Shown piece by piece: positions 51,003-60,665 of a stretch of 64,000 nucleotides of DNA. Below the pieces are notes generated by a model. The model was not told where the DNA came from. It ran no database searches and saw nothing but the letters and a program-made list of their open reading frames with translations. The position numbers were made by a program, and so were the translations under genes. The stretch is from Vaginella massiliensis (lineage in GTDB: Bacteria; Bacteroidota; Bacteroidia; Flavobacteriales; Weeksellaceae), in the NCBI RefSeq assembly GCF_900089075.1, contig NZ_LT593747.1:385238-449237 (forward strand), written 5' to 3'. How positions within the stretch are numbered: the first letter of the stretch is position 1; the number at the start of each line of letters is the position of its first letter.

Positions 51003-52574
51003 ATGGACGGATTAACAATTTTAATTGGAATTATTACCCTTCTAGTTGGTGCTGCAATTGGTTATTTTTTATCAAAAAAATCAGTCGATAAAGAAAATCA
51101 ATTATTAATAGATCAAGCGAAAAATCAAGCCGACACTATTATCAAAGAAGCCCAAAAAGAAGGAGAAGACATCAAAAAAGAAATAATTTTTCAGGCAAAA
51201 GAAAAGTTTTTAGAATTGAAATCAAAACACGAAGAAACGGTCAATCAGCGCGAGCGAAAAATCTCTGAACACGAGTTTAAGCTCAAAGAACGCGAAGATC
51301 GTTACAAATCGGATTTGGTTGATTTACAAAAAGCAAAAGACGATTTGAAGTCTGAAGTTGGAAACTTGAAAGCTCGTACCGAAAAATTGAATATCAGACA
51401 AAAAGAAGTCGATACGATGCACAAAAAACAAGTAGAGGTTTTAGAAAAAATATCGAATTTCTCTGCCGATGAAGCCCGCGCAGAACTGATGGAAATTTTG
51501 AAAGATGAAGCCAAAACAAAAGCACAGACACACATCCAAGACATTATGGAAGAAGCAGAGCTCAATGCGAAAAATGAAGCCCGTAAAATTGTCATTCAAG
51601 CTATACAACGCATTGGTACAGAGCAAGCGATAGAAAATGCTGTGTCGGTTTTCAACATCGAATCAGACGAGATCAAAGGACGCATTATTGGACGAGAAGG
51701 GCGGAACATTCGCGCCCTAGAAGCTGCTACAGGTGTAGAAATTATTGTAGATGATACGCCAGAGGCAATCATTCTTTCTTGTTTCGATCCGGTGAGACGA
51801 GAAATTGCACGTTTATCATTGCATCGATTGGTGACCGATGGGCGAATTCATCCAGCTCGTATCGAAGAGGTTGTCGCTAAGACCACCAAACAAATAGAAG
51901 ATGAAATCATCGAGGTTGGTAAAAAAACCGTGATGGATTTGGGTATTCATGGTCTACACAAAGATTTAGTAAAAATCGTTGGACGCATGAAATACCGCTC
52001 TTCTTATGGGCAAAACTTATTGCAACACTCGAGAGAAGTTGCCCATATTGCAGGCACGTTGGCAGCAGAACTCGGGCTCAATGCAAAATTGGCAAAACGT
52101 GCAGGACTATTACACGATATTGGTAAAGTTCCAGAACAAGAATCAGAGTTACCACACGCTATTTTGGGCATGCAATGGGCCGAGAAATATGGTGAGAATG
52201 CCGAAGTGATCAATGCAATTGGGGCTCACCACGACGAAATAGAAATGACTTCGCTTATTTCGCCAATTGTTCAAGTAGCCGATGCCATATCTGGAGCAAG
52301 ACCTGGTGCGAGACGTCAAGTGTTGGAATCCTATATCCAACGTTTGAAGGATTTAGAAAACACTGCATTGAATTTTGATGGAGTAGACAAAGCCTATGCA
52401 ATACAAGCAGGACGTGAATTGCGAGTTTTGGTAGAAAGCGAAAAGGTAGACGATGTCAAAGCAGCCGAATTATCGTTTTTGATTTCTGATAAAATTCAGA
52501 ACGAAATGACCTATCCTGGTCAGGTTCGGGTAACGGTAATTCGCGAGACCAGAGCAGTGAATATCGCACGATAA
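51003..52574 (+). CDS. rny: Ribonuclease Y
   Basis: A 523-residue membrane-anchored endoribonuclease that starts mRNA decay. An N-terminal membrane helix ([20 protein letters not shown], 4-24), a long coiled coil (about 30-200), a KH domain ([20 protein letters not shown], about 222-241) and an HD domain with [17 protein letters not shown] and AIGAHHDE are all present, ending in [14 protein letters not shown]. Length is normal. It begins 25 bases after the 6S RNA terminator T run. Confidence 0.96.
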   Translation: MDGLTILIGIITLLVGAAIGYFLSKKSVDKENQLLIDQAKNQADTIIKEAQKEGEDIKKEIIFQAKEKFLELKSKHEETVNQRERKISEHEFKLKEREDRYKSDLVDLQKAKDDLKSEVGNLKARTEKLNIRQKEVDTMHKKQVEVLEKISNFSADEARAELMEILKDEAKTKAQTHIQDIMEEAELNAKNEARKIVIQAIQRIGTEQAIENAVSVFNIESDEIKGRIIGREGRNIRALEAATGVEIIVDDTPEAIILSCFDPVRREIARLSLHRLVTDGRIHPARIEEVVAKTTKQIEDEIIEVGKKTVMDLGIHGLHKDLVKIVGRMKYRSSYGQNLLQHSREVAHIAGTLAAELGLNAKLAKRAGLLHDIGKVPEQESELPHAILGMQWAEKYGENAEVINAIGAHHDEIEMTSLISPIVQVADAISGARPGARRQVLESYIQRLKDLENTALNFDGVDKAYAIQAGRELRVLVESEKVDDVKAAELSFLISDKIQNEMTYPGQVRVTVIRETRAVNIAR

Positions 52575-52595
52575 GAAACCTTAGATACCATGTTG

Positions 52596-52624
52596 AAAAC
52601 CGCTCTAAATGAGCGGTTTTTTTA
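52596..52624 (+). terminator. Terminator of rny
   Basis: AAAACCGCTC pairs with GAGCGGTTTT around TAAAT, followed by TTTT. Confidence 0.9.
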
Positions 52625-52869
52625 GCTTTATAATTAAAAGTTATAAAAATGTAAATATTTGATTATCAAAAAAATAATAACTTGTTGATAACCTTTCGAA
52701 TATTTAACCAGTTCCGTTTGTCCAGAATCAAATACTTGTCCTAAATTTGGTGTTGCCGATAAACAATAAGAAAATTCTCAACCAACCGTTAAGCTATTTT
52801 CGATATTGATTTCAGTAAAAAAAAATTGAAAAATTACTTAAAAACAATACTTAATACTCATTGAATACT
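52625..52869 (+). other. Upstream region of nrdBA
   Basis: It holds the nrd promoter and a leader of about 115 bases. I see no NrdR-box pair in it. AACTTGTTGATAACC at 52678-52692 resembles a weak DnaA-type site but is not a good match. Confidence 0.4.
52718..52749 (+). promoter_or_regulatory. nrdBA promoter
   Basis: TAAATTTG at 52742-52749 with TTG at 52718-52720 and a 21-base spacer. Transcription would start near 52755. Confidence 0.65.
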
Positions 52870-53844
52870 ATGTCAATTTTTGATAAGCGAATTAATTATA
52901 AACCATTTGAATATCCAGAAGTTTTAACCTTTACAGAGGCGATAAACAAAGCATTTTGGGTACACAGCGAAGTAGATTTTACGGCAGACACCCAAGATTT
53001 TCACTCTCATCTTACCCCAATAGAACGCACAGCCGTTAAGCACAGTTTGTTGGCAATTGCACAAGTAGAAGTGGCGGTAAAAACGTTTTGGGGTGATATT
53101 TACGACCATTTTCCGAAACCTGAGTTCAATGGCTTGGGCGCTACTTTTGCCGAGTGCGAATTTCGTCATTCAGAAGCCTATTCTAGATTATTAGAAGTAT
53201 TGGGATACAATGATGAGTTTCAAAAATTAATGGAGATTCCCGTGATCAAAGAACGTGTTGAATATTTATCGAGTGTGTTGAAAAACACAAAATCTGCCGA
53301 TAATAAACAATATGTCATCGCCTTGATTTTGTTTACCATTCTGATCGAAAACGTTTCATTGTTCAGTCAGTTCGCCATTATACTCTCTTTCACCCGTTTC
53401 AAAGGTTATATGAAAAACGTTTCGAATATTATCGCTTGGACTTCTGTTGATGAACAAATTCATGCAAATGGCGGAATTTATATCGTGAACAAAATACGCG
53501 AAGAATTCCCAGACTTTTTCGATGCATCAACGGTAGAAGACATCCGAAATGTAGTAAAACATTCGCTCGAGGTAGAAGAGCGCATTCTCGACTGGATTTT
53601 TGTTGATGGAGAGTTGGAAAACATCAAAAAGAAAGACTTACTCAATTTTATGAAATATCGAGTAGACGACAGTCTGGTGAAAATTGGTATCGAAAAAGTA
53701 TTCAATATTTCAGCAGAACAATATCAACCAATGGCATGGTTCGAAGAAGAAGTTTTTGCCAACAGTTTGGACGATTTCTTTGCCAAAAGACCAGTAGATT
53801 ATACCAAACACGACAAAAGTATTACTGCAAACGATTTATTTTAA
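52870..53844 (+). CDS. nrdB: Ribonucleotide reductase subunit beta
   Basis: A 324-residue class I small subunit with the diiron-tyrosyl radical cofactor. Metal ligands and the radical Tyr are visible in AECEFRHSEAYSRLLE (Glu, His, Tyr), LIENVSLFSQF (Glu) and DEQIHANGG (Glu, His). The C-terminal end (KSITANDLF) is the tail that docks onto the large subunit. I start at ATG 52870 (MSIFDKRI); a TTG is three codons before it. There is no N-terminal ATP cone. The gene precedes nrdA by 26 bases in one operon. Confidence 0.95.
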   Translation: MSIFDKRINYKPFEYPEVLTFTEAINKAFWVHSEVDFTADTQDFHSHLTPIERTAVKHSLLAIAQVEVAVKTFWGDIYDHFPKPEFNGLGATFAECEFRHSEAYSRLLEVLGYNDEFQKLMEIPVIKERVEYLSSVLKNTKSADNKQYVIALILFTILIENVSLFSQFAIILSFTRFKGYMKNVSNIIAWTSVDEQIHANGGIYIVNKIREEFPDFFDASTVEDIRNVVKHSLEVEERILDWIFVDGELENIKKKDLLNFMKYRVDDSLVKIGIEKVFNISAEQYQPMAWFEEEVFANSLDDFFAKRPVDYTKHDKSITANDLF

Positions 53845-53870
53845 CAACCCCTATATCTAAATAAAAAACT

Positions 53871-55580
53871 ATGGACACACCACTTCGTACGTTACCAATA
53901 GATGACACAAGCGAAAGCCTATTCGAAGGAAATGCACCAAAACTTTGGTGGAAAAATTCTGAATCTGAACAGATCTTGAACCGTGGATACTTGTTGAAAG
54001 GTGAAACGGTAGAAGGCGCTATTGACCGTATTACAGCAGCAGCAGCTAGACGTCTGTATAAGCCAGAGTTACAAGAGTCATTTAAAGAAATGATTGAAAG
54101 GGGTTGGATGAGTCTGAGTTCGCCAATTTGGGCCAATATGGGAACAGAACGCGGCTTACCTATTTCTTGTTTCAACACACATATCCCCGATAGCATAGAA
54201 GGCATTACGCACAAGTTGGGTGAGGTCATCATGCAAACCAAAATTGGTGGTGGAACTTCTGGATATTTTGGGGAGCTGCGCGAGCGAGGTTCGGCAGTTA
54301 CCGATAACGGAAAAAGTAGTGGAGCAGTAAGCTTCATGAAATTGTTCGATACAGCGATGGATACAATTTCGCAAGGTGGTGTGCGACGTGGAGCTTTCGC
54401 TGCATATTTGGATATCGATCATCCTGATGTTGAAGAGTTTTTACAAATCAAATCCATCGGAAATCCAATCCAAAATTTGTTTACGGGCGTTTGCGTACCC
54501 GATTATTGGATGCAAGAGATGATCGATGGCGATATGGACAAGCGTCAGATTTGGGCAAAAGTCTTAGAATCGCGTCAAGAAAAAGGCTTACCTTATATTT
54601 TCTTCTCCGATAACGTCAACAGAAATAAACCGCAGGTGTACAAAGACCACAATATGCGCATCAACGCAAGTAATCTTTGCTCAGAAATCATGTTGCCATC
54701 GTCGATAGACGAATCCTTTATCTGCTGTTTATCATCAATGAATTTAGAGTTGTACGACGAGTGGAAAGACACCGAAGCTGTGCGATTGGCAATTTTCTTC
54801 TTAGATGCAGTTTTACAAGAATTCATCGAAAAAACCGAAGGAAATTATTATTTATCTGCAGCAAATCGATTTGCAAAACGTCACCGCGCTTTAGGTTTAG
54901 GTGTTTTGGGATGGCATTCTTACCTCCAAAAAAACATGATTCCGTTCGAAGGGATGGAAGCCAAATTGCGTACAACAGAAATTTTCAAACATATCCAAAC
55001 CAAAGCCGATAAAGCATCAGAAGAATTGGCTCGTATTTATGGAGAACCAGAATTGTTGAAAGGCTATGGCCGACGAAATACGACAACGCTGGCTATTGCG
55101 CCAACGACTTCTTCGTCTGCAATTCTCGGACAAACTTCGCCAGGTATAGAACCGTTCTCATCGAACTATTACAAAGCTGGTTTATCGAAAGGGAACTTCA
55201 TGCGCAAAAACAAGTACCTGAAAAAATTGTTAGAAGAAAAAGGCTTAGACAACGAGGATGTTTGGCGTGGCATTATGCTCAACGGTGGCTCGGTACAACA
55301 CATGAGTGAGCTGAACGAAAACGAAAAAGCGGTTTTCAAAACCTTTAAAGAAATTTCTCAATTAGAGATTGTGCAACAAGCAGCAATTCGCCAGAAATTT
55401 GTTGATCAATCACAATCATTGAACCTCAATATTCCAGCCGATTTACCGGTAAAAGACGTCAATCGATTGATGATAGAAGCTTGGCAACTGGGCATCAAAA
55501 CATTGTATTATCAACGTTCGCAATCAGTTGCAAAAGAATTAGTATCAAACTTGGTGAGCTGCTCTAGCTGCGAATCATAG
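53871..55580 (+). CDS. nrdA: Ribonucleotide reductase subunit alpha, no ATP cone
   Basis: A 569-residue catalytic subunit that makes deoxyribonucleotides from NDPs with NrdB. Active-site segments: SCFNTHIPDS (redox Cys), NLCSEIMLPS (Asn, radical Cys and Glu), GLGVLGWHSYLQ, LAIAPTTSSSAILGQTSPGIEP, radical-transfer Tyr pair in KTLYYQRSQS, and the C-terminal thiol pair CSSCES. It lacks the N-terminal ATP-cone domain of about 100 residues that gives dATP inhibition in E. coli-type NrdA. The start MDTPLRTLPI is early in the 10-stranded domain, consistent with a natural cone-less subclass rather than truncation. Confidence 0.95.
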   Translation: MDTPLRTLPIDDTSESLFEGNAPKLWWKNSESEQILNRGYLLKGETVEGAIDRITAAAARRLYKPELQESFKEMIERGWMSLSSPIWANMGTERGLPISCFNTHIPDSIEGITHKLGEVIMQTKIGGGTSGYFGELRERGSAVTDNGKSSGAVSFMKLFDTAMDTISQGGVRRGAFAAYLDIDHPDVEEFLQIKSIGNPIQNLFTGVCVPDYWMQEMIDGDMDKRQIWAKVLESRQEKGLPYIFFSDNVNRNKPQVYKDHNMRINASNLCSEIMLPSSIDESFICCLSSMNLELYDEWKDTEAVRLAIFFLDAVLQEFIEKTEGNYYLSAANRFAKRHRALGLGVLGWHSYLQKNMIPFEGMEAKLRTTEIFKHIQTKADKASEELARIYGEPELLKGYGRRNTTTLAIAPTTSSSAILGQTSPGIEPFSSNYYKAGLSKGNFMRKNKYLKKLLEEKGLDNEDVWRGIMLNGGSVQHMSELNENEKAVFKTFKEISQLEIVQQAAIRQKFVDQSQSLNLNIPADLPVKDVNRLMIEAWQLGIKTLYYQRSQSVAKELVSNLVSCSSCES

Positions 55581-55605
55581 AAAGATAGATTTTAATTAAT
55601 AATTG

Positions 55606-55636
55606 AAAAGCTTTCCTAGCCAGGAAAGCTTTTTTA
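55606..55636. terminator. Bidirectional terminator after nrdA
   Basis: AAAAGCTTTCCT pairs with AGGAAAGCTTTT around AGCC, with a T run. It overlaps the end of the convergent oxidoreductase gene by a few bases. Confidence 0.88.
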
Positions 55637-56668
55637 TTGAAATGCAGCTTTTACTTTTGGTAATATTTTATCGCCATAGATTTCGATCGATTTCATCATT
55701 TGCTTGTGCGACGGACTGCCAACATCTAGATGTGCAGAAAAACGCGTAAGCCCAAATTTTTCAATAATCGAAATAATTTTCTCTATCGACTCTTCGGCGT
55801 CCCCAACAATTAAATGCCCATACGGTTGACGACCAAAATCATAATGGCTACGCTGATAAGGTGGCCAATTTCTCGATTTGCCTATTCGATCCATCTGTGC
55901 ACTATAAAACGGGTAAAACCAATCGGCAATATTTGGAGAATGCTCACCAAAAAATGAATGCATATGAACTCCAATTTGATAGTTCTCTGCTGGATGCCCA
56001 CTGTCATGATACGCCTGATGATACAACTCGACCAAACCCTCGAAATTTTGCCATTCTCCTCCAATAATCGCAAGCATGACGGGAAGTCCTAATTTTCCAG
56101 CTCTTATGATCGATTGTGGTGTACCACCAACCGCAATCCAAATTGGCAACTGCTCTTGTTTTGGTTGTGGATAGATGGACTGATTAACTAATGGTTTTCT
56201 GAATCTGCCAGACCAATTCACGACTTCATGAGTGTTGAGTTGTAATAATAGATCTAATTTTTCAGAAAAAAGTTCGTCATAATCCTTGAGTTCGTAGCCA
56301 AAAAGCGGAAACGATTCGATAAAAGAACCTCTGCCAGCCATAATTTCGGCGCGCCCGTTTGAAAGCAAGTCAACCGTCGCAAAATCTTGGTACAACTTGA
56401 CTGGATCTGTCGAGCTGATTACCGAAACTGCGCTACCCAACTTTATTCTTTTGGTCACAGTAGCCAATGCCGCCAAAATAATTTCGGGCGATGCAACAGC
56501 ATAATCTTCTCGATGATGTTCACCAATTCCAAAGAAATCAATGCCCAATTCGTCCATCAATTTCACCTCTTCAACAATTTCTTGCAAACATTGCTGTGGC
56601 GATTGTATTTTTCCTGTGATGCGGTCTATTTGGAGGTCTCCAAACATCCCAATTCCCATTTCTAGCAT
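55634..56668 (-). CDS. Luciferase-like FMN-dependent oxidoreductase
   Basis: A 344-residue TIM-barrel protein of the bacterial luciferase-like monooxygenase family, using reduced flavin to oxidise an unknown substrate. Signs: ELGIDFFGIGEHHREDYAVASPEIILAA near the N-terminus, the VISSTDPVKLYQDFATVDLLSNGRAEI segment (typical DPVxxxExxATLDxLSxGR pattern) and the insertion WIAVGGTPQSIIRAGKLGLP. Length is normal. No partner flavin reductase is encoded next to it. Confidence 0.9.
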   Translation of the reverse strand: MLEMGIGMFGDLQIDRITGKIQSPQQCLQEIVEEVKLMDELGIDFFGIGEHHREDYAVASPEIILAALATVTKRIKLGSAVSVISSTDPVKLYQDFATVDLLSNGRAEIMAGRGSFIESFPLFGYELKDYDELFSEKLDLLLQLNTHEVVNWSGRFRKPLVNQSIYPQPKQEQLPIWIAVGGTPQSIIRAGKLGLPVMLAIIGGEWQNFEGLVELYHQAYHDSGHPAENYQIGVHMHSFFGEHSPNIADWFYPFYSAQMDRIGKSRNWPPYQRSHYDFGRQPYGHLIVGDAEESIEKIISIIEKFGLTRFSAHLDVGSPSHKQMMKSIEIYGDKILPKVKAAFQ

Positions 56669-56758
56669 AATGAATTATTTTACTCCAAGTTCGGGATAAT
56701 TGATCGATTGTGCATTGATATAGGTTAAGTATTGAAAAAGTCAGATGCAGGCTTGGTT

Positions 56759-57340
56759 TTAGCCATGGATAGCTTCTTTATCACCGTAACTTTTGATGAG
56801 TTCGCCTTCAAACTCGAGCCATTCTTTCCAACGTTTTTCTACATCGACATCGGTGCTGTATTTTCTAGCAAAATTCAAAAATGTGGTGTAATGATTGGCT
56901 TCGGAAACCATCAGATCATAATAAAACTTTTTCAGTTCTTCGTCTTTGATGTTTTGTGACAAAACTCTGAATCTTTCACAACTTCTGGCTTCAATCATAG
57001 CAGCAAACAGCAAACGATCTATAAAAGCCATGTTGCGAGAACCGTCTTTTTTGCAAAATTTCAACAATTGACCAACATAATCATCCTTGCGCTCTCTGCC
57101 CAAAGTATAGCCTCGTTCTTTGATGATGTTGGTAACCATCTGAAAATGTTGCATTTCTTCGATGGCAATCTCGGTCAATTCTTCCACCAATTCTGCGTGT
57201 TCAGAATTATTCGTAATCAAAGTTATGGCGTTGGTCGCTGCTTTTTGCTCGCACCAAGCATGATCTGTTAAAATTTCTTCTAAATTTTGTTCTGCAATAT
57301 TGGCCCAACGGGGATCGGTTAATAATTTTAATCCTAACAT
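56759..57340 (-). CDS. miaE: tRNA-(ms2io6A)-hydroxylase MiaE
   Basis: A 193-residue diiron protein that hydroxylates the isopentenyl group of ms2i6A37 in tRNA. Ferritin-like ligands are visible: DHAWCEQKAATNAI (Glu), EEMQHFQMV (Glu, His), ARSCERFRVL (Glu) and SEANHYTTFLNFAR (Glu, His). I start at ATG 57340 (MLGLKLL), since the longer frame begins with a TTG. It implies that the cell also makes ms2i6A, through miaA and miaB elsewhere. It is divergent from the glycosyltransferase. Confidence 0.92.
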   Translation of the reverse strand: MLGLKLLTDPRWANIAEQNLEEILTDHAWCEQKAATNAITLITNNSEHAELVEELTEIAIEEMQHFQMVTNIIKERGYTLGRERKDDYVGQLLKFCKKDGSRNMAFIDRLLFAAMIEARSCERFRVLSQNIKDEELKKFYYDLMVSEANHYTTFLNFARKYSTDVDVEKRWKEWLEFEGELIKSYGDKEAIHG

Positions 57341-57433
57341 GATTGTGATTTGTAGTGACAAAATTACAAATAAATTGACAAGAAAACTCCAAATTACACC
57401 CTATCCTACCCAGATAAAGCTTATTTTTACCAC

Positions 57434-58651
57434 ATGTCAGTTAGGAAAGTTTTGTTCATCGGTTTGGTCTGGCCAGAACCCAGGTCTTCGGCGGCAGGTT
57501 GGCGAATTCTTCAACTTATCGAATTGTTTCGAGTGATGAACTATCAAATTCATTTTGCGTCTACTGCACAGAAAACACCGTATTCCTATGATTTGGCAAA
57601 AGATGGTGTAATCGAACAATCAATTTTGTTGAATGATGCCAGTTTCGATGATTACATAAAAAAACTGAATCCAGAAATGGTGGTTTTTGATCGCTTCATG
57701 GTCGAAGAGCAATTTGGTTGGCGCGTGAAAGAACAATGTCCGACAACTATTCGAATTTTAGATACAGAGGATTTGCATTTTGTGCGGCGGTCGCGAGAAT
57801 TGGCTTATAAGAAAGATGTTGCGGTAGATTTTAGCAACAGCGATGACTTCAAACGCGAAATGGCAAGTATTTATCGATCAGATTTGTCGTTAATTATATC
57901 GGCTTTCGAGATGGAATTGTTACAAAATGAATTTAAATTAAATGCAAATCAATTGTGTTATTTGCCTTTGTTAGAAAAGCCGAATGAAACCTATTTGCCT
58001 GAATTTGAGAAGCGAAAAGATTTTTGTTTTATCGGAAATTTTATACACGAGCCAAATTATCAAACCGTAATTCTGCTCAAAAAATTGTGGCCGAAAATCC
58101 GTAAAGCTCTTCCGAAAAGCGAATTGCATATTTATGGTGCGTATGCGACGGCTAAAGTGAAGCAATTGCATCAGCCGAAAGATGGATTTTTGATCAACGG
58201 TAGGGCAGAAGATGCCCGAGAAACATTGCAACATTACCGATTATTGCTTGCGCCCATTCCGTTTGGAGCAGGCCTCAAAGGCAAATTCATCGATGCGATG
58301 GCTGTGGGCACGCCCAATATTTGCTCGAGTATCGGGGCAGAAGGAATTGTTCATGATGAGTGGGCTGGAACGGTGACAGATACCGATGAAGAATTTATTG
58401 AAAAAAGTGTAGCCTTGTATCAGGATAAGAAACAATGGCTCGAAAAGCAAAAAATTGGAATTAATATTTTGAGGACTAATTTCGATTTTGACCATTATAA
58501 AAATAAATTTGAAAAGCAGATAGAAGATTTAAGATTAAATATTACTAAATTTAGAAAACAAAATTTTGTGGGAGAAATCCTTTGGTTCGAGAACAATTTG
58601 GCTACAAAATATTTGGCTAAATGGATAGAAGAAAAAAACAAAAAGCCCTAA
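57434..58651 (+). CDS. Glycosyltransferase, GT4-like
   Basis: A 405-residue protein with the two-Rossmann GT-B layout. It opens KVLFIGLVWPEPRSSAAGWR, like group 1 transferases that bind the acceptor here, and the C-terminal half has FCFIGNFIHEPNYQTVILLK, ELHIYGAYA and LLLAPIPFGAGLKGKFIDAM (donor-site Gly-Lys loop), then VGTPNICSSIGAEGI with the Glu of the E-x7-E region. The sugar and acceptor are unknown. It is not next to other cell-surface sugar genes. The small acetyltransferase gene follows 55 bases later. Confidence 0.88.
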   Translation: MSVRKVLFIGLVWPEPRSSAAGWRILQLIELFRVMNYQIHFASTAQKTPYSYDLAKDGVIEQSILLNDASFDDYIKKLNPEMVVFDRFMVEEQFGWRVKEQCPTTIRILDTEDLHFVRRSRELAYKKDVAVDFSNSDDFKREMASIYRSDLSLIISAFEMELLQNEFKLNANQLCYLPLLEKPNETYLPEFEKRKDFCFIGNFIHEPNYQTVILLKKLWPKIRKALPKSELHIYGAYATAKVKQLHQPKDGFLINGRAEDARETLQHYRLLLAPIPFGAGLKGKFIDAMAVGTPNICSSIGAEGIVHDEWAGTVTDTDEEFIEKSVALYQDKKQWLEKQKIGINILRTNFDFDHYKNKFEKQIEDLRLNITKFRKQNFVGEILWFENNLATKYLAKWIEEKNKKP

Positions 58652-58706
58652 CCCGAATCAAAAATTTCGGAACAAAAGCAAGTCAAACTTAAAAATCAAA
58701 ACAACG

Positions 58707-58994
58707 ATGTCAGTATCATTTAAAAAAGAAATCAACGGAAACAAAGGAGAATTCATCGCAATATCGAACGAACAGCAAGTAGGATTTGTAACGTTCTCGG
58801 TTGCGGGTGAAGACAAAATAATCATCGATCATACCGAAGTGCAGAAACAATTCAAAGGTGAAGGGATTGGCGCTCAACTTATCGAATTTGCCGTGAATGA
58901 CGCAAGAAATAACCATTACAAAATTTCGCCCCTTTGTCCTTTTGCAAAAGCTGAGTTTGAAAAACATTCAGAATACCAAGATGTTTTGGCATAG
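58707..58994 (+). CDS. Small GNAT-fold N-acetyltransferase
   Basis: A 95-residue protein of the short YjdJ-like acetyltransferase group (Acetyltransf_CG type), about half the usual GNAT length. The acetyl-CoA loop is VQKQFKGEGIGAQLIEFAV (Q/RxxGxG/A, about residues 46-64), and the ending YKISPLCPFAKAEFEKHSEY with Cys and the final Tyr is typical of the group. Substrate unknown, probably a small molecule or a protein N-terminus. It may be transcribed with the glycosyltransferase. Confidence 0.9.
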   Translation: MSVSFKKEINGNKGEFIAISNEQQVGFVTFSVAGEDKIIIDHTEVQKQFKGEGIGAQLIEFAVNDARNNHYKISPLCPFAKAEFEKHSEYQDVLA

Positions 58995-59062
58995 CGCGAA
59001 AAGAGCGTACAAAGTTTATAAAAAAGTAGTATTTTTAGCTAGAAAATCAAACGACAAAAATA

Positions 59063-59776
59063 ATGATTAATAAAAAAGTAAACTCTGTAGCGGAAGCTTT
59101 AGCTGGTGTAGAAAGCGGAATGACATTGGCGATAGGTGGCTTTGGATTGTCTGGAATACCAGAAAATTTAATTCAGGGATTGGTCGATAAAAAAATCAAC
59201 AATCTTACCTGCATCAGCAACAATGCTGGGGTAGATGATTTTGGATTGGGCCTATTGTTACAACAAAAACAAATCAAAAAAATGATTTCTTCCTATGTTG
59301 GAGAAAATGCAGAATTCGAACGACAAATGTTATCGGGAGAGTTGGAGGTAGAGCTCATACCACAAGGTACTTTGGCAACTCGATTGATGGCCGCTGGTTA
59401 TGGAATGCCTGCAATATTCACACCGGCAGGAGTCGGAACCGAAGTTGCAGAAGGTAAGGAATCTCGCAAATTTACTTTTCATGGAATAGAAAAAGAATAC
59501 CTTTTAGAATATGCCTTCGAGCCAGATTTTGCGATTGTAAAAGCTTGGAAAGGAGACACTGCTGGTAACTTGATTTATAGAGGAACTTCTGGAAACTTCA
59601 ATCATCCAGCTGCCATGTGCGGTAAAATTACGATTGCCGAAGTTGAAGAATTGGTAGAGCCAGGAGAACTCGACCCGAATCAAATTCATACTCCAGGTGT
59701 TTTTGTTCACCGAATTTTACAAGGTGAACGTTATGAAAAACGCATCGAACAGCGTACAACTCGTCCCAAAAAATAA
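59063..59776 (+). CDS. scoA: 3-oxoacid CoA-transferase subunit A
   Basis: A 237-residue alpha subunit of succinyl-CoA:3-ketoacid CoA-transferase, which activates acetoacetate with CoA from succinyl-CoA. Family segments: MTLAIGGFGLSGIPENLI, NNAGVDDFGLGLLL, ELEVELIPQGTLATRLMAAG and TPAGVGTEVAEGKE. The gene precedes scoB by 20 bases; both subunits are needed for activity. With the thiolase encoded at 37 kb it would link acetoacetate to acetyl-CoA. Confidence 0.95.
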   Translation: MINKKVNSVAEALAGVESGMTLAIGGFGLSGIPENLIQGLVDKKINNLTCISNNAGVDDFGLGLLLQQKQIKKMISSYVGENAEFERQMLSGELEVELIPQGTLATRLMAAGYGMPAIFTPAGVGTEVAEGKESRKFTFHGIEKEYLLEYAFEPDFAIVKAWKGDTAGNLIYRGTSGNFNHPAAMCGKITIAEVEELVEPGELDPNQIHTPGVFVHRILQGERYEKRIEQRTTRPKK

Positions 59777-59796
59777 TACCATAAAACCAGAGAAAA

Positions 59797-60456
59797 ATGT
59801 TAGACAAAAACGGTATTGCAAAACGTATTGCAAAAGAAGTAAAAGACGGATATTATGTAAACTTAGGAATTGGAATCCCAACGTTGGTTGCGAACTTTAT
59901 TCCAGATGGTATAGATGTGGTGTTGCAAAGTGAAAATGGACTATTGGGAATGGGACCATTTCCTATAGAAGGAGAAGAAGATGCCGATTATATAAACGCT
60001 GGTAAACAGACCATTACAACATTACCTGGATCTGTATTTTTTGATTCTGCTTTAAGTTTCGGAATGATTAGAGCTCGTAAAATCAACCTGACGATTTTGG
60101 GTGCGATGGAGGTTTCGGAAAATGGCGACATTGCCAATTGGAAAATTCCAGGTAAAATGGTAAAAGGAATGGGTGGAGCAATGGATTTGGTGGCTTCTGC
60201 CGAAAATATAATTGTTGCCATGCAACACGTCAACAAATATGGCGAATCGAAATTGTTACCTGAATGCACCTTGCCATTAACAGGAATTCGATGCGTGAAA
60301 AAAATTGTAACCGAATTGGCTGTGTTGGATGTTTTACCAGAAGGAGGTTTCAAATTATTAGAACGCGCACCAGGTGTTAGCGTAGAAGAAATACAAAAAG
60401 CAACAGCAGGTAAATTGATTGTCGAGGGTGATATTCCCGAGATGAAACTCGATTAG
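59797..60456 (+). CDS. scoB: 3-oxoacid CoA-transferase subunit B
   Basis: A 219-residue beta subunit. The catalytic Glu is in LQSENGLLGMGPFP (about residue 47), and further family segments are YYVNLGIGIPTLVANFIPDG, FDSALSFGMIRARKINLTIL and GAMEVSENGDIANWKIPGKM. Full length. It ends about 100 bases before a terminator, and the tRNA-like fragment marking the next accessory region lies just beyond. Confidence 0.95.
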   Translation: MLDKNGIAKRIAKEVKDGYYVNLGIGIPTLVANFIPDGIDVVLQSENGLLGMGPFPIEGEEDADYINAGKQTITTLPGSVFFDSALSFGMIRARKINLTILGAMEVSENGDIANWKIPGKMVKGMGGAMDLVASAENIIVAMQHVNKYGESKLLPECTLPLTGIRCVKKIVTELAVLDVLPEGGFKLLERAPGVSVEEIQKATAGKLIVEGDIPEMKLD

Positions 60457-60559
60457 AGCAGATCAAACTACATCGTATCTGCAATTGACATTTGCAAATT
60501 ATTGCACGTTGTATGATTCGAATAGAAAGTTTTATGAGACTTTAATAAAAAATAATATT

Positions 60560-60590
60560 CCTTACTTCAAATGAAAGTAAGGGATTTTTT
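60560..60590 (+). terminator. Terminator of scoAB
   Basis: CCTTACTT pairs with AAGTAAGG around CAAATGA, followed by GATTTTTTTT. Confidence 0.85.
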
Positions 60591-60592
60591 TT

Positions 60593-60616
60593 GCGGAGAG
60601 AGGGATTCGAACCCTT
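60593..60616 (-). repeat. tRNA 3'-end fragment, putative attachment site
   Basis: On the minus strand AAGGGTTCGAATCCCTC plus TCTCCGC has the form of a tRNA T arm and 3' acceptor strand. The sequence further 5' has no matching acceptor, D arm or anticodon arm, so only the 3' end is present. This is the usual scar at one end of an element integrated in a tRNA gene. The tRNA identity cannot be told. Confidence 0.55.
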
Positions 60617-60665
60617 GCAATCCTGCTATTGAAAATCAACACGTTAAGTATCGGATTAGTATAAA

